64,000 nucleotides of DNA from Amia ocellicauda (GCF_036373705.1 NC_089864.1:4617001-4681000), one strand, 5' to 3'; shown: positions 24,301-36,133, counted from the stretch's first letter. Program-made: numbers and translations. The notes: a model not told the origin generated them from the sequence alone.

Positions 24301-24785
24301 CTGCCATATCGGCATGTCAAGAAAAAATTGACGATGTCTCCGCAGGAATGCATGTCCTGGTGATCCAGTTTCTGAAAGGGGCAAAACGTTTGAGAACACC
24401 AATAAAGGTCACAATTTCAGCCTGCTGAATGGACTGAGCGGTGCCCCCTTTGAGTCCTTCCCCAAACGGAGCTCCGCTTCCTCTCACTCAAGGTAGCTTT
24501 TCTTGTAGTGATAACATCGGCAAGGAGAATGAGTGAAATTCACGCCTTGTCTGTGGATAAAGCCTGTCTGATCTTCTCGGGAAGAGAGTCAGAGTCACTC
24601 TCAGGACGAACCCAGCCTTCCTGCACAAGGTCGTGTCTGCGTTTCATATAAACCAACCTATTGGAGTCTTTCCATCTCCCTCCACACAAATCGGATGAGG
24701 ACCACAGACTACACACATTCTGCCCTGTCCAGGCTTTGAGGTGCTATATGCGGAGGACTGCGCAGAGCCGCAAATCCGACCACAA
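21370..24785 (+). mobile_element. Broken DIRS-like tyrosine-recombinase retrotransposon (fossil)
   Basis: GC-rich block reading on the plus strand, unlike its AT-rich flanks. Parts in order: a proline-rich and charged gag-like region (about 21370-22560); a reverse transcriptase region (about 22980-23400) with the YLDDWLV box that marks DIRS elements; an RNase H-like region and following segment (about 23450-24050); and a tyrosine-recombinase region (about 24060-24780), recognisable from the start of its core-binding part (QLARAPSTKAQYTYKW). No LTR or integrase is seen, as expected for DIRS. It is broken in several places; the element ends were not found. Moderate age is likely, since each part is still readable. 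Confidence 0.8.
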
Positions 24786-25254
24786 TAATAATGATAATGA
24801 TAAGTTCTTATTATTAGTTTAATAACTAGTACTATTTAGCATGTATGTACTAAAGTAAATTATTATTTTATTATTATTATTGTGTGCCATATATTAGCTT
24901 TATTATTACCAAGCTTACGTATCAAATTGGTGAAATATATTGTGGGCATATTATTTACATTTAGTTATATAATGAAAAAGAGAAAATAACTTCATATATT
25001 ATTGCAGGGAAGAATGGGAAGCGCAGCTGCTTCTGTGAAGAGACGGAGAACTCAGAGCCGGAGAACCGGGGGCACAAACCAGGTCCAGCCGGTTTCTGAG
25101 GCTGACCTGCGCACTGAGCGCTGCCCGGGGGCCATGGCTGCACAGCAGGGGGGCAGGCGCACAGATAGAGAGAGGCATCTCTGACACAACCGAGATTTCT
25201 GCCCCATTGCACTCCAGGAGTGCAGATAATAAATAGACCCCATGAATGACAGCC
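24786..25254. other. Intergenic DNA; small ORF of uncertain meaning
   Basis: AT-rich up to 24990, then a GC-richer stretch. A possible splice acceptor (TATTATTGCAG) precedes a 57-residue basic open frame (25014-25184, MGSAAASVKRRRTQSRRTGG at its start). It has no recognised domain and no visible downstream exon. It may belong to the neighbouring transposon remnant. Confidence 0.3.
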
Positions 25255-26006
25255 ATTCAGATTTCTTGGGCATTCCCAAAAGGATTTTTAGGAAAACACT
25301 TCTTCATTAACTGGCAGGTGAACAATTCAATATACAGATAGCATAACTGAATTGAAGTTATGAGGTTCAGCACTTCCCAGATGCTGTGCCAGATTTTGAT
25401 GAAAGTGAAAAGGCAACACAAGGAAGGAAGTATTGTCCCTTTTCCAAACAGAAGGACAAACATTCACAAATACTTTGCAGATGCAGGACCTGTGCAGTGC
25501 CCCACTGGTCCTAGAGAGGAACTGTTTTGGTAAATGGCACTCCAAATAAGCATTACAATTACTTTCAATTGTGCCAGCTATGTCAGATATGTCTGAATAC
25601 TTTTATATGTTGTAGAGTTATTTTTGCTATATTTTATGATTTTTACTACCTCTGTTATAATTGTTATATCTCTTTCAATTTCTGTTGTATTTACATAGGA
25701 CGTTTTCTACAAATGTTAAAACCCCTTTACCTACAAGTTCAAATTGTCAAAAAGGTTGACCACACATATTGTAATACTTTGTTTTTCAACTAAATGCGTT
25801 TTTGATCATCTTTATTATTTTATCATGTGTGGCCTCACATAAGCAGTTATATGCTAGGTAGCTTCCTAAAATGAAAGTTCTAATACTTGGTATGATTATT
25901 TTAGCCAGTCTGGAAAATATGGAAAATATGATTTATTGTTGAAATATTCCAATATTTCCAACAAACGGAAATTTGTGCAATTTTCCCTGTGATCAAAAAG
26001 GGTTAA
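25255..26006 (+). mobile_element. piggyBac-like transposon remnant
   Basis: The C-terminal Cys/His region of a piggyBac-type transposase is readable at about 25365-25547: HFPDAVPDF, then GRKYCPF, then LCRCRTCAVPHW, and, after a one-base frame change, RNCFGKWHSK followed by a stop, matching the C..C / CF..WH ending of the family. Downstream a candidate terminal repeat (CCCTGTGATCAAAAAGGG, 25985-26002) abuts TTAA at 26003-26006, the target site of this superfamily. The catalytic DDD region was not found, so the copy is dead. The left end is unknown. Confidence 0.65.
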
Positions 26007-26523
26007 AGACCCTTTCAATTATTTGTTTATGTGACTTCACTTCAATTTAAGTTCCATATTTCCACAGTGAAGGCGGTCGTAATTCTATGCATTTCTATGC
26101 ACATTGTGTTAAATCATTTAGCATAGCCGGGTGTGGAATCTGCCACGTTCCCATTTCAAATGTATAACAATTCACATTTGTTTATATGCTAAAAATGCAG
26201 TTAATATCGAACTGATTTCTTCCACCAAATTTATATTTAAATACAGCTGATAGAAATGAATCCATTTGATCTTATTTTCCTGTCGTGTCACGCATATTTA
26301 CAATTACTATACTAACAGATTGTTTTCGATAGCATTTATCTGTTTATTTATTTACTTACATTACTTACTTTATTTTTAAATTTAGCCAAATATAACTTAT
26401 TGATATGTGAACAAAACCAAATGAATGTTCAAACTGAGATATCATTATTAGCATTCCGTTATCAAAAGCCAGTTTCTTAAATAACAAGACCGAGAAGGAG
26501 AGCTACACATGTACGATTAAACG
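26007..26523. other. AT-rich intergenic DNA upstream of the histone cluster
   Basis: No gene or repeat recognised. The sequence unique to this side ends at 26523, where homology to the other H2B copies begins. Confidence 0.5.
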
Positions 26524-26532
26524 GAACTACAG

Positions 26533-26615
26533 CCAATAGAAATTGACGATGGAGAAGCACCAATGAGCGGCTTTGTCTGCAGCTCAGGCTGATTTGCATA
26601 CGGCTCGTATAAATA
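26533..26615 (+). promoter_or_regulatory. H2B promoter, copy 1
   Basis: CCAAT boxes at 26533-26537 and 26560-26564, the H2B octamer ATTTGCAT at 26592-26599, and TATAAATA at 26608-26615, about 52 bases upstream of the ATG. The octamer just upstream of TATA is the known OCT1-binding signature of replication-dependent H2B genes. Confidence 0.9.
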
Positions 26616-26666
26616 GCGGCCTGACGGCGCTGGGCGTCATTCTCCTCCTGAGCGCGCAGTGAAGTC

Positions 26667-27038
26667 ATGCCTGAACCCAAGATCATCGCGAAGAAGGGCT
26701 CCAAGAAAGCCGTGACCAAGACGGCGGCGAAGGGCGGCAAGAAGCGCCGCAAGTCCAGGAAGGAGAGCTACGCCATCTACGTGTACAAGGTGCTGAAGCA
26801 GGTGCACCCGGACACCGGCATCTCCTCCAAGGCCATGGGCATCATGAACTCCTTCGTCAACGACATCTTCGAGCGCATCGCCGGCGAGTCCTGCCGCCTG
26901 GCGCACTACAACAAGCGCTCCACCATCACCTCCCGGGAGATCCAGACCGCCGTGCGGCTGCTGCTGCCCGGAGAGCTGGCCAAGCACGCCGTGTCTGAGG
27001 GCACCAAGGCCGTCACCAAGTACACCAGCTCCAAGTAA
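26667..27038 (+). CDS. Histone H2B, copy 1
   Basis: 123 residues, intronless; a core histone that pairs with H2A in the nucleosome. The histone fold (about 35-100) and the C-terminal AVTKYTSSK are canonical, including the conserved C-terminal lysine that is ubiquitinated in vertebrates. Unusual points: the N-terminus reads [14 protein letters not shown], lacking the usual Ala/Pro-rich stretch, and residues 75-76 are Ser-Cys ([11 protein letters not shown]) where most vertebrate H2Bs have Ala-Ser. The protein is identical in all three copies in the window. S-phase expression is expected from the promoter and stem-loop. Confidence 0.97.
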   Translation: MPEPKIIAKKGSKKAVTKTAAKGGKKRRKSRKESYAIYVYKVLKQVHPDTGISSKAMGIMNSFVNDIFERIAGESCRLAHYNKRSTITSREIQTAVRLLLPGELAKHAVSEGTKAVTKYTSSK

Positions 27039-27062
27039 CTGCGGCCGCAGCGGCGCCACAAA

Positions 27063-27078
27063 GGCTCTTTTAAGAGCC
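27063..27078 (+). promoter_or_regulatory. Histone 3' stem-loop, H2B copy 1
   Basis: GGCTCTTTTAAGAGCC, 25 bases after the stop codon; bound by SLBP in place of a poly(A) tail. A purine-rich CAAAAGAGACG follows about 15 bases later as histone downstream element. Confidence 0.95.
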
Positions 27079-27522
27079 GCCACCCTGTCGGCAAAAGAGA
27101 CGCCATGTTGGTTTAGCCGTCCGCCGCGTTTGTGTCCGTGATGGTTTACATGGTGCGGGCAGTTGTGGGAGGACTTACGAAAAAGCGCTGGGTAGGCTGG
27201 TTGGATGGAGGCTGTATAGTGTCTTTTCTTTACTCGGATTGTTCACTTTACTTCTGTTTGGATAAATTACTGAATCGACAGCTTGCCTGTATTTCAATAT
27301 GTATTTAAGAAATGATGAATGTGCTGTATGATCGTAAATACCTGAATTACAGAACATATGTAAAACATTGCATTTAAGCATCTATCTCACCGGTTTAATT
27401 ATAGGGTCACATTTAAGTTTTTAATGTAGACGTTAGGCGTTAATTGGCGGGAAAGAGTCAACTCGGGTTTAGTAGAAATAACTAATCGGTTCAATCTGTA
27501 AAAGTGCGAGATCATAATATAC

Positions 27523-28414
27523 ACAAAAGCCTAACCTGTGGCTGTAACTGAAAGTGTAATATGAGGTGCTGTGTTTACATGTGGTTTAATTTGTATTGAA
27601 GGCTTGGTATGAGATTTGAATGTAAAAAGTAATTCACAATGAGAGATGAAACACAGGGCTTCAGGCTCTTGTATTGAATGGTTGGACGGGCAGTGTATCC
27701 TGAATCAAAACTTTGAAACCATGAACCGTACAAAATGCATTTAGATAATGTTATTTATGTCCAATTTGGTAGAATAAGTATCCTAATTAAGTAATCAAGC
27801 ACAGAAAAACAAAATACGCATAAGCGCTACAGGACCTCTGCTGTGCACGACCAGATCAAGCAGCTGAGACCGTCTGTAAATGACTGATCCATGGTATTTC
27901 ACTGCTCATTTTGCAACACACACCGATGTTTTATTTATTGGTTTTCTGCTACTCACGTGCAGTCACGTCAATGTAAAATAAACAACCCTGTTACAGTAAA
28001 TCAAATCACAGAATTTGGCTAAATTCTCGTTTCTGTCTTTTTGACATTTCCTGTATCTAGTCATTTTGCAATTTGTATATCTTTAACATAGCACCTTCAG
28101 GAATTGAATTCGTTTTGGCAAGTATAATGTTTTAATAATTTTAAGGTGATAGGAGCAATCCATAAGTCCTGGACCTCGTAGGTGGCTAACTGAGTTAATA
28201 ACTTTCAAGATAACTTGACAGAAGTCTGGCTTTTTGCATTCCTCAAAGCAAGTTTAAAAACCAGATGAGTAAATGACCATAGGAGAGCCTGATTTAAATG
28301 ATTATCGGGGTGATTAATCTGAATTGGTTAAACAATGTACGAGGAACGGGCTCTGATCATCTTATTTAGATAATTGCAGTTTAAATTGAAAGTCAAATAA
28401 ATGCTGTAAAGACT
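27523..28414. other. Spacer of the H2B inverted repeat, unique part
   Basis: No gene seen. Ordinary AT-rich sequence between the inner edge of arm 1 and the copied H3 promoter. Confidence 0.5.
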
Positions 28415-28840
28415 TAAACAGCTTTGTTCTATAGTATTTTAATACATGACGGGCTGCTGACTGACACACACGCTTCCCACATCAGCTTTATGCACAGATG
28501 TTTTTCTCTTCTCCGTGCCAAAATGGTTTATTTACTTAATGTTTCACTCACTTTATTGTAGACCGTGTAAAATATTTGCAGGTCTATATTTATTTTACTT
28601 TATTGTATCTATGCGTTTTATTTTGCTGTACGTTTGTTGTATGTTTGCCAGTCTGTAAAGCGCTCTGTGGCCACCCTGCGAAGGGCGCTATACTAATAAA
28701 AATGGATTGATTGATGTCCAGCGGGCAGAGACGGCAGAGAAGCCACGGCGCCAAGTTCAACCCGCCGGTCGTGCGCAGGCGCAGAGCAGCTGTCCAATCA
28801 GCGCGCAGGAGCTCTGCTCCAATAGCGAGCGCGGCGCCGC
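28415..28840 (+). repeat. Orphan copy of the H3 upstream region (promoter without its gene)
   Basis: These 426 bases match 40504-40929, the DNA upstream of the plus-strand H3 gene, with no gap and no difference noticed by eye. They include the two CCAAT boxes (28794-28798 and 28819-28823). The match stops exactly at GCGGCGCCGC, a few bases before the H3 TATA box, and the next base starts arm 2 of the H2B inverted repeat. The H3 coding region is absent. The promoter now faces the 3' end of the second H2B gene. Confidence 0.92.
28618..28720 (+). repeat. Interspersed repeat tail, carried in both H3 upstream copies
   Basis: GTAAAGCGCTCTGTGGCCAC and GGGCGCTATACTAATAAAAA followed by a TTGATTGATTGA-type end is a common fish LINE/SINE 3' tail. 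The same element is at 40707-40809, and a related copy in reverse orientation is at 56172-56245. Confidence 0.65.
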
Positions 28841-29296
28841 GTATATTATGATCTCGCACTTTTACAGATTGAACCGATTAGTTATTTCTACTAAACCCGA
28901 GTTGTCGAGTTGACTCTTTCCCGCCAATTAACGCCTAACGTCTACATTAAAAACTTAAATAAATGTGACCCTATAATTAAACCGGTGAGATAGATGCTTA
29001 AATGCAATGTTTTACATATGTTCTGTAATTCAGGTATTTACGATCATACAGCACATTCATCATTTCTTAAATACATATTGAAATACAGGCAAGCTGTCGA
29101 TTCAGTAATTTATCCAAACAGAAGTAAAGTGAACAATCCGAGTAAAGAAAAGACACTATACAGCCTCCATCCAACCAGCCTACCCAGCGCTTTTTCGTAA
29201 GTCCTCCCACAACTGCCCGCACTATGTAAACCATCACGGACACAAACGCGGCGGACGGCTAAACCAACATGGCGTCTCTTTTGCCGACAGGGTGGC

Positions 29297-29312
29297 GGCT
29301 CTTAAAAGAGCC
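29297..29312 (-). promoter_or_regulatory. Histone 3' stem-loop, H2B copy 2
   Basis: Minus-strand GGCTCTTTTAAGAGCC, 25 bases past the stop codon of the second H2B. Confidence 0.95.
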
Positions 29313-29336
29313 TTTGTGGCGCCGCTGCGGCCGCAG

Positions 29337-29708
29337 TTACTTGGAGCTGGTGTACTTGGTGACGGCCTTGGTGCCCTCAGACACGGCGTGCTTGGCCAGC
29401 TCTCCGGGCAGCAGCAGCCGCACGGCGGTCTGGATCTCCCGGGAGGTGATGGTGGAGCGCTTGTTGTAGTGCGCCAGGCGGCAGGACTCGCCGGCGATGC
29501 GCTCGAAGATGTCGTTGACGAAGGAGTTCATGATGCCCATGGCCTTGGAGGAGATGCCGGTGTCCGGGTGCACCTGCTTCAGCACCTTGTACACGTAGAT
29601 GGCGTAGCTCTCCTTCCTGGACTTGCGGCGCTTCTTGCCGCCCTTCGCCGCCGTCTTGGTCACGGCTTTCTTGGAGCCCTTCTTCGCGATGATCTTGGGT
29701 TCAGGCAT
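29337..29708 (-). CDS. Histone H2B, copy 2
   Basis: 123 residues, identical to the H2Bs at 26667 and 42905, including the [10 protein letters not shown] start and Ser75-Cys76. It lies in arm 2 of the inverted repeat, convergent with copy 1. Its upstream flank continues to resemble that of copy 3 for some 40 bases beyond the inverted repeat (to about 29890), which suggests that copies 2 and 3 share an older unit and that copy 1 is derived by inversion. Confidence 0.97.
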   Translation of the reverse strand: MPEPKIIAKKGSKKAVTKTAAKGGKKRRKSRKESYAIYVYKVLKQVHPDTGISSKAMGIMNSFVNDIFERIAGESCRLAHYNKRSTITSREIQTAVRLLLPGELAKHAVSEGTKAVTKYTSSK

Positions 29709-29759
29709 GACTTCACTGCGCGCTCAGGAGGAGAATGACGCCCAGCGCCGTCAGGCCGC

Positions 29760-29842
29760 TATTTATACGAGCCGTATGCAAATCAGCCTGAGCTGCAGAC
29801 AAAGCCGCTCATTGGTGCTTCTCCATCGTCAATTTCTATTGG
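29760..29842 (-). promoter_or_regulatory. H2B promoter, copy 2
   Basis: TATA box at 29760-29767 (minus strand), octamer at 29776-29783, and CCAAT boxes at 29811-29815 and 29838-29842; same spacing as copy 1. Confidence 0.9.
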
Positions 29843-29889
29843 CTGTAGTTCAATTTTAACGGTCGATTTGAATAATTAGAAGCTGGAGG

Positions 29890-29928
29890 GAAATTTCTTT
29901 TGTCCTGTATCTATATAATGTTTTTTAT

Positions 29929-29968
<40 letters not shown>

Positions 29969-31327
29969 CGCTATATAAGTGCATAAAAGTGCATAGACGT
30001 ATAAATACAAATGTAATGCAACACTATCAAATAATATATTAAAATGATTTTATTCACACCAATCCTAAACTTTATATGCATATACATGAGGTATTATATA
30101 TAAAAATATATAAACATTTATTTCATGAAAGGCTACATTATCATAACAAAGTGATGCAGCTTACACAGCTGCATAATATAATGTGTTGGCTAGACTTTCA
30201 GTCTTTTAATCGGAAATTAAATCAATATAATAGTGATATAATAATATGAATAATACTCAATACAATGTAAACCTTATTAAAAATGTTGTTTGTTTTTTAA
30301 CAGGTACAATAAGAAAAATCCTCTATCGATAACCGTTCTTACAAATGGAAAGTAATATTGTTTCAAAGAAAATACTCAGTGTTTATGTTTTTTATGTATT
30401 ATTGATGAAGATAAAAGTGAAACTTTATATAAATTATCAAAGAACTCTAGACAAAAGACTCCGGTGTAAATCAAGTCTTAGTGCTGCAGGATTCATTTAA
30501 TTTTAATTCCATTATATTTTTTATTTAGTATAGAGCCCTTCTGAACAAATTATCAAGAAACATGTCAACCATGAAAGGAAACACAAACATTCAAATATAG
30601 ATACAAACATTAGTAATAGTAGAAATCTAATAATAATAATAATAATAATAATGCTAAAACAGAACAGGATAATAATGAAAAATGTTTGGCAGAAAGGCAA
30701 TAAAAACACAGATTCCTCCAGCATGACAGACCGTTCCAGGGGAAATACAAGGGGGTCCACGGCTTAAGGCCTTGGTCTAGTGGTCGTCTTCCCTCCAAGT
30801 AATATAACTGAAATACATAATTGACGTATTCAAGGTTAATGTATACCTTCTTTAAGGCTTTAAATATACAGACAGAGCTCAGATTATAGTTGGAGGATGA
30901 ACAAGTGATTTTACACTCCTATTTTACACTGGTCGTACCAATCGTCAACCAGTTCCCCATTCCCCACCGGACCTTCATGAAGCAATTTCTTTCATATGCA
31001 CTTTTAATTTCTCCCACACCCTCCCTGCCCTTCTCTCTCTTCCTCCCCCTTTCAGTCATCCCTCCCTCTCTCTGAATCCATTCATCCCCCCTCCCCTATA
31101 CATTGCATCTCATAGTGACCCTCTGTACCTGTGAGGACATTTTGCACCGCGGGGGGGGGCAGTCAACTCTACTTCAGCCCAACCCTTGAGAAAGGTTTCC
31201 CCTCACCATGGCCACGTCTCACACACCCTCCCACTGCCTCTCGCTCGCACTGGCCAAGGCACGAGCAAATGAGCGGCACAGCTGCCCAACGTTAAAAAGC
31301 AAGAGGAGCAGCGTCCCGTTGTGGGGC
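29890..31327. other. Intergenic DNA with a (TA)n run
   Basis: A (TA)n microsatellite at about 29931-29963, an (AAT)n run at about 30627-30652 and a G run near 31150. No gene seen. A minus-strand AATAAA at 30520-30525 could serve the LENG9-like gene but is 800 bases past its stop. Confidence 0.5.
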
Positions 31328-33122
<1,795 letters not shown>

Positions 33123-33268
33123 GCTAAAAAGAGAATAAAAACACAGCACTAAACTATTAAAATGGTAATGATTGTTATTAGTCAATAATACAAACTCATG
33201 ACTTTGAGAAAATAATGCATGTTACTGGTAAAAACCTACACAAGGACTATATTCAGTTCTTGCCATTC

Positions 33269-33300
<32 letters not shown>

Positions 33301-33825
33301 CATAATAATAATAATCATGATCAACAAAGAACATAAACAAATGAAAATTGAATAATTCGGATTACTTGAACGTTCTTACTTACTTTTCCATTAAATTGAT
33401 GATCCCGCTTCTCTCTGCTGTAAAGTTACAGTAAGTGCTTGTATTATCATTGTGCGTATATATCCGGATACACGCAGCTTTGCAATCTATTGTTTTAAAA
33501 TGGACTTTGACTTATATATCTATAATCTACTTTTAAATAGATCTTCTTCATAACATGTTTTGAAATTGATATATCTGGGTTTTTGTGTAATTGTATTCGT
33601 ATATTTCACTGTAATACATCACAAACTGTATAATTACGCCCTAGTTTTTTTTTTCTGTCGATCAAAGTACAGCATGATTCGTGCCATCGTGTAATTAACA
33701 AACTATGTCTTGAAAGGTTGAATGGCTCAGAGTGAAAGTCGTGTATCGGACATATGCATATTTTAAAAGACTGAAACTTTAGTTTGACACAACAACAAAG
33801 CATAAACTCACATACTGTAGAAAAG
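33123..33825. other. Upstream intron/flank of the LENG9-like gene
   Basis: Probably a 5'UTR intron. Contains an (AAT)n microsatellite (33269-33316). No open frame of note. Confidence 0.5.
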
Positions 33826-33912
33826 TCACTTCCGCGATGTCAACAACAAACCTGCTCCTTGGGATTGGAACACGGGGCTGGTTCGACCGGGGTGCATTGT
33901 GGGATTTGTAGT
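33826..33912 (-). promoter_or_regulatory. Housekeeping-type promoter with ETS and ZNF143/Staf sites
   Basis: The minus strand at 33894-33912 reads ACTACAAATCCCACAATGC, an exact fit to the ZNF143 (Staf/SBS) consensus. CACTTCCGCG at about 33826-33835 is an ETS/GABP-type site. Both are typical of TATA-less vertebrate promoters. The position, about 700-790 bases upstream of the LENG9-like ATG with a splice acceptor in front of that ATG, makes this the likely promoter of that gene. Confidence 0.7.
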
Positions 33913-34130
33913 TGTAGAGTTTATTGTGCTCGTAAACTGAACTGCAGACAATCAAAATGGAGGAGGGAGGGTTTATTAATGTATTTACAATACTAATTTA
34001 GTAGTTGTTGTTGTAAGTTATTGCTCTAATTCTAATAGTAATATAAAATTATAAAAAATATTGAATTAATGTAATACTTTTTGAATGAAACGAACGGAAT
34101 AATATGAGTAATGTTAATTGTGTAGCCTAT
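33913..34130. other. Short AT-rich flank
   Basis: No feature seen between the promoter and the Tc1-like element. Confidence 0.5.
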
Positions 34131-35029
34131 ACACCGATCAGCCATAACATTATGACCACTGACAGGTGAAGTGAATAACACTGATAATCTCGTTATCATG
34201 GTACCTGTCAGTGGGTGGGATATATTAGGCAGCAAGTGAACATTTTGTCCTTTAAAGTTGATGTGTTAGAAGCAGGAAAAATGGGCAAGTGTAAGGATCT
34301 GAGCAACTTTGACAAGGGCCACATTGTGATGGCTAGACGACTGGGTCAGAGCATCTCCAGAACTGCAGCTCTTGTGGGGTGTTCCCAGTCTGCAGTGGTC
34401 AGTACCTATCAAAAGTGTCCAAGGAAGGAAAAGCGGTGAACCGGCGACAGGGTCATGGGCGGCCAAGACTCACTGATGCACGTGGGGAGCGAAGGCTGGC
34501 CTGTGTGGTCCGATCCAACAGACGAGCTACTGCAGCTCAAATTGCTGAAAAAGTGAATGCTGGTTCTGATAGAAAGGTGTCAGAACACACAGCGCATCGC
34601 AGTTTGTTGCGTATGGGGCTGCGTAGCCGCAGACCAGTCAGGGTGCCCATGCTGACCCCTGTCCACTGCTGAAAGTGCCTACAATGGGCACGTGAGCATC
34701 AGAACTGGACCACTGAGCAATGGAGGAAGGTGGCCTGGTCTGATGAATCACGAGTTCAAGGTGTTGACTTGGCCTCCAAATTCCCCAGATCGCAATCCAA
34801 TCGAGCATCTCTGGGATGTGCTGGACAAACAAGTCTGATCCATGGAGCCCCACCTCGCAACTTACAGGACTTAAAGGATCTGCTGCTGACGTCTTGGTGC
34901 CAGATAGCACAGCACACCTTCAGAGGTCTAGTGAAGTCCATACCTCGACGGGTCAGGGCTGTTTTGGCAGCAAAAGGGGGACCTACACAATATTAGGCAG
35001 GTGGTCATAATGTTATGGCTGATTGGTGT
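34131..35029 (+). mobile_element. Tc1-like transposon, decayed, with intact terminal repeats
   Basis: Terminal inverted repeats of 29 bases (34131-34159 and 35001-35029) differ at one position; the core is CAGCCATAACATTATGACCA. The left flank gives TA; the right TA is lost in the (TG)n(TA)n microsatellite that starts right at the element end. At 899 bases the element is shorter than a full Tc1 (about 1.3-1.6 kb). Confidence 0.92.
34281..34996 (+). pseudogene. Tc1-like transposase remnant
   Basis: It starts [20 protein letters not shown] and keeps the helix-turn-helix, then changes frame near 34425 and continues as RRQGHGRPRLTDARGERRL. The first catalytic Asp is still visible in KVAWSDESR (about 34730). 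The sequence then jumps to TWPPNSPD-like bases (about 34768), losing the middle of the DDE domain, and ends near AAKGGPTQY with further frame changes. It is not functional. Confidence 0.88.
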
Positions 35030-35038
35030 GTGTGTGTA

Positions 35039-35103
<65 letters not shown>

Positions 35104-35104
35104 T
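35024..35104. repeat. Compound microsatellite (TG)n(TA)n(GA)n
   Basis: It starts exactly at the right end of the Tc1-like element, so it probably grew from the element's GTGTG end. Confidence 0.95.
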
Positions 35105-36082
35105 TTACGTATACATTTAGTTCCGTTTGTAAACTAAACAAAAACTTTAACTAGCTGCGAATGGTAAATTAAAGACTTGAACCATATGGCATGTTATTTT
35201 ATATTTGACAGTGGCTTCAGACAATGCGTTTGTAATTCTCTCAGACCAGAACCGTCCAGTCGGAGCCCTGCTAACTGTGATACCGTGGTCTGTCTCCATC
35301 TAGTGGCCACTTTATGTCTGACGTCTTTAATGTCGTTTGTAGGTCATTATCTTCACATTTGTTTTACGAATTTATACAGTCCAGACGCACACAATAAGTG
35401 TTTTTGTACATATAAAATGGGTTTTAAATATTTGAAACGTTACTCAGAAATGTATATATATTGTTTGTAAATATAAACGTGGTGGACATTGTACACACAT
35501 CGTATTATTGAGGGCTTAATTGACGTTAATGGTCTAGAGCAGTGTTTCTCAAACCTGTCCTTGAGTTCCACCGACCTGCTGGTTTTTGTTCCAACCAAGC
35601 TGTTACTTAATTGAACCCTTAATTCAACAAATTCCTAATTAGAGCATTTTAATTATTTTAACAGTAGGGGTTTTAAGTATAAACATGTTTAAGGAAAATA
35701 TCAAGGAACCAACTTGAAGAGTCAAATTTAATAACAGGTTTGAGAAACACTGACCTTGAGTATTTTAGCGTTATTTAGTGAACGGGTTGTTGATCAATAT
35801 TACCCAGCGTATTTAAAGGGTACAAAGAGGCACAATTAAAAATCGGGGGAAATGCAATCTAGATATAAATAACAAACTGCAATGCACTGGCTTTGGGCAA
35901 GAGATCATTTTCTGTAGTTTTAGGACTACAGCGACCCGCTCATATAATAGTCCTATCGATGTCCTGTGGCAAATTAAAACGACCAAATATGCAGTTTTAT
36001 CAACTTAAATAGCTGAGCGAAAGAGAAAAATAAATGGCTCACAGTGGAACACGGTCAAATGAAGGTTTGGCATTTTACAGAC
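35105..36082. other. Intergenic DNA holding one MITE
   Basis: Apart from the MITE at 35540-35752 nothing is recognised. The open frame at 35177-35470 has no domain support. Confidence 0.5.
35540..35752. mobile_element. MITE with perfect 19-base inverted ends
   Basis: CAGTGTTTCTCAAACCTGT (35540-35558) and its exact reverse complement (35734-35752) bound 213 bases of non-coding DNA. The CAGTGTTTCTCAAAC end is common to a widespread vertebrate non-autonomous family, probably hAT-related. No clear target-site duplication was seen. Confidence 0.7.
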
Positions 36083-36090
36083 AGCGTGGC

Positions 36091-36106
36091 GGCTCTTAAA
36101 AGAGCC
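36091..36106 (-). promoter_or_regulatory. Histone 3' stem-loop, minus-strand H3
   Basis: Minus-strand GGCTCTTTTAAGAGCC, 27 bases past the stop codon at 36134. Confidence 0.95.
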
Positions 36107-36133
36107 TTTGTGCGCCTGCGCTGCGGCGGCTGT

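Larger units (their letters stand above)
26524..29851. repeat. Large inverted repeat: two head-to-head-duplicated H2B units
   Basis: Arm 1 (26524-27522) and arm 2 (28841-29851) are inverted copies of about 1.0 kb, each with promoter, H2B coding region, stem-loop and about 460 bases of 3' flank. By eye they are nearly identical. The differences I found are small insertions in arm 2 (8 bases near 28906 and 4 near 28959) and at least one substitution. The spacer (27523-28840) is 1.3 kb and ends in an orphan H3 promoter copy. The two genes converge, with 3' ends facing inwards. Confidence 0.93.

Noticed and set aside
25014-25184. Small basic ORF after a splice-acceptor-like site
   Set aside because: 57 residues, no domain, no partner exon, next to transposon debris.
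26637-27083. Long open frame opposite H2B (and its copies)
   Set aside because: Shadow of a GC-rich histone coding region; no independent evidence.
33875-33890. GGTTCGACCGG resembling a tRNA B box
   Set aside because: No A box or acceptor stem; better explained as part of a GC-rich promoter.
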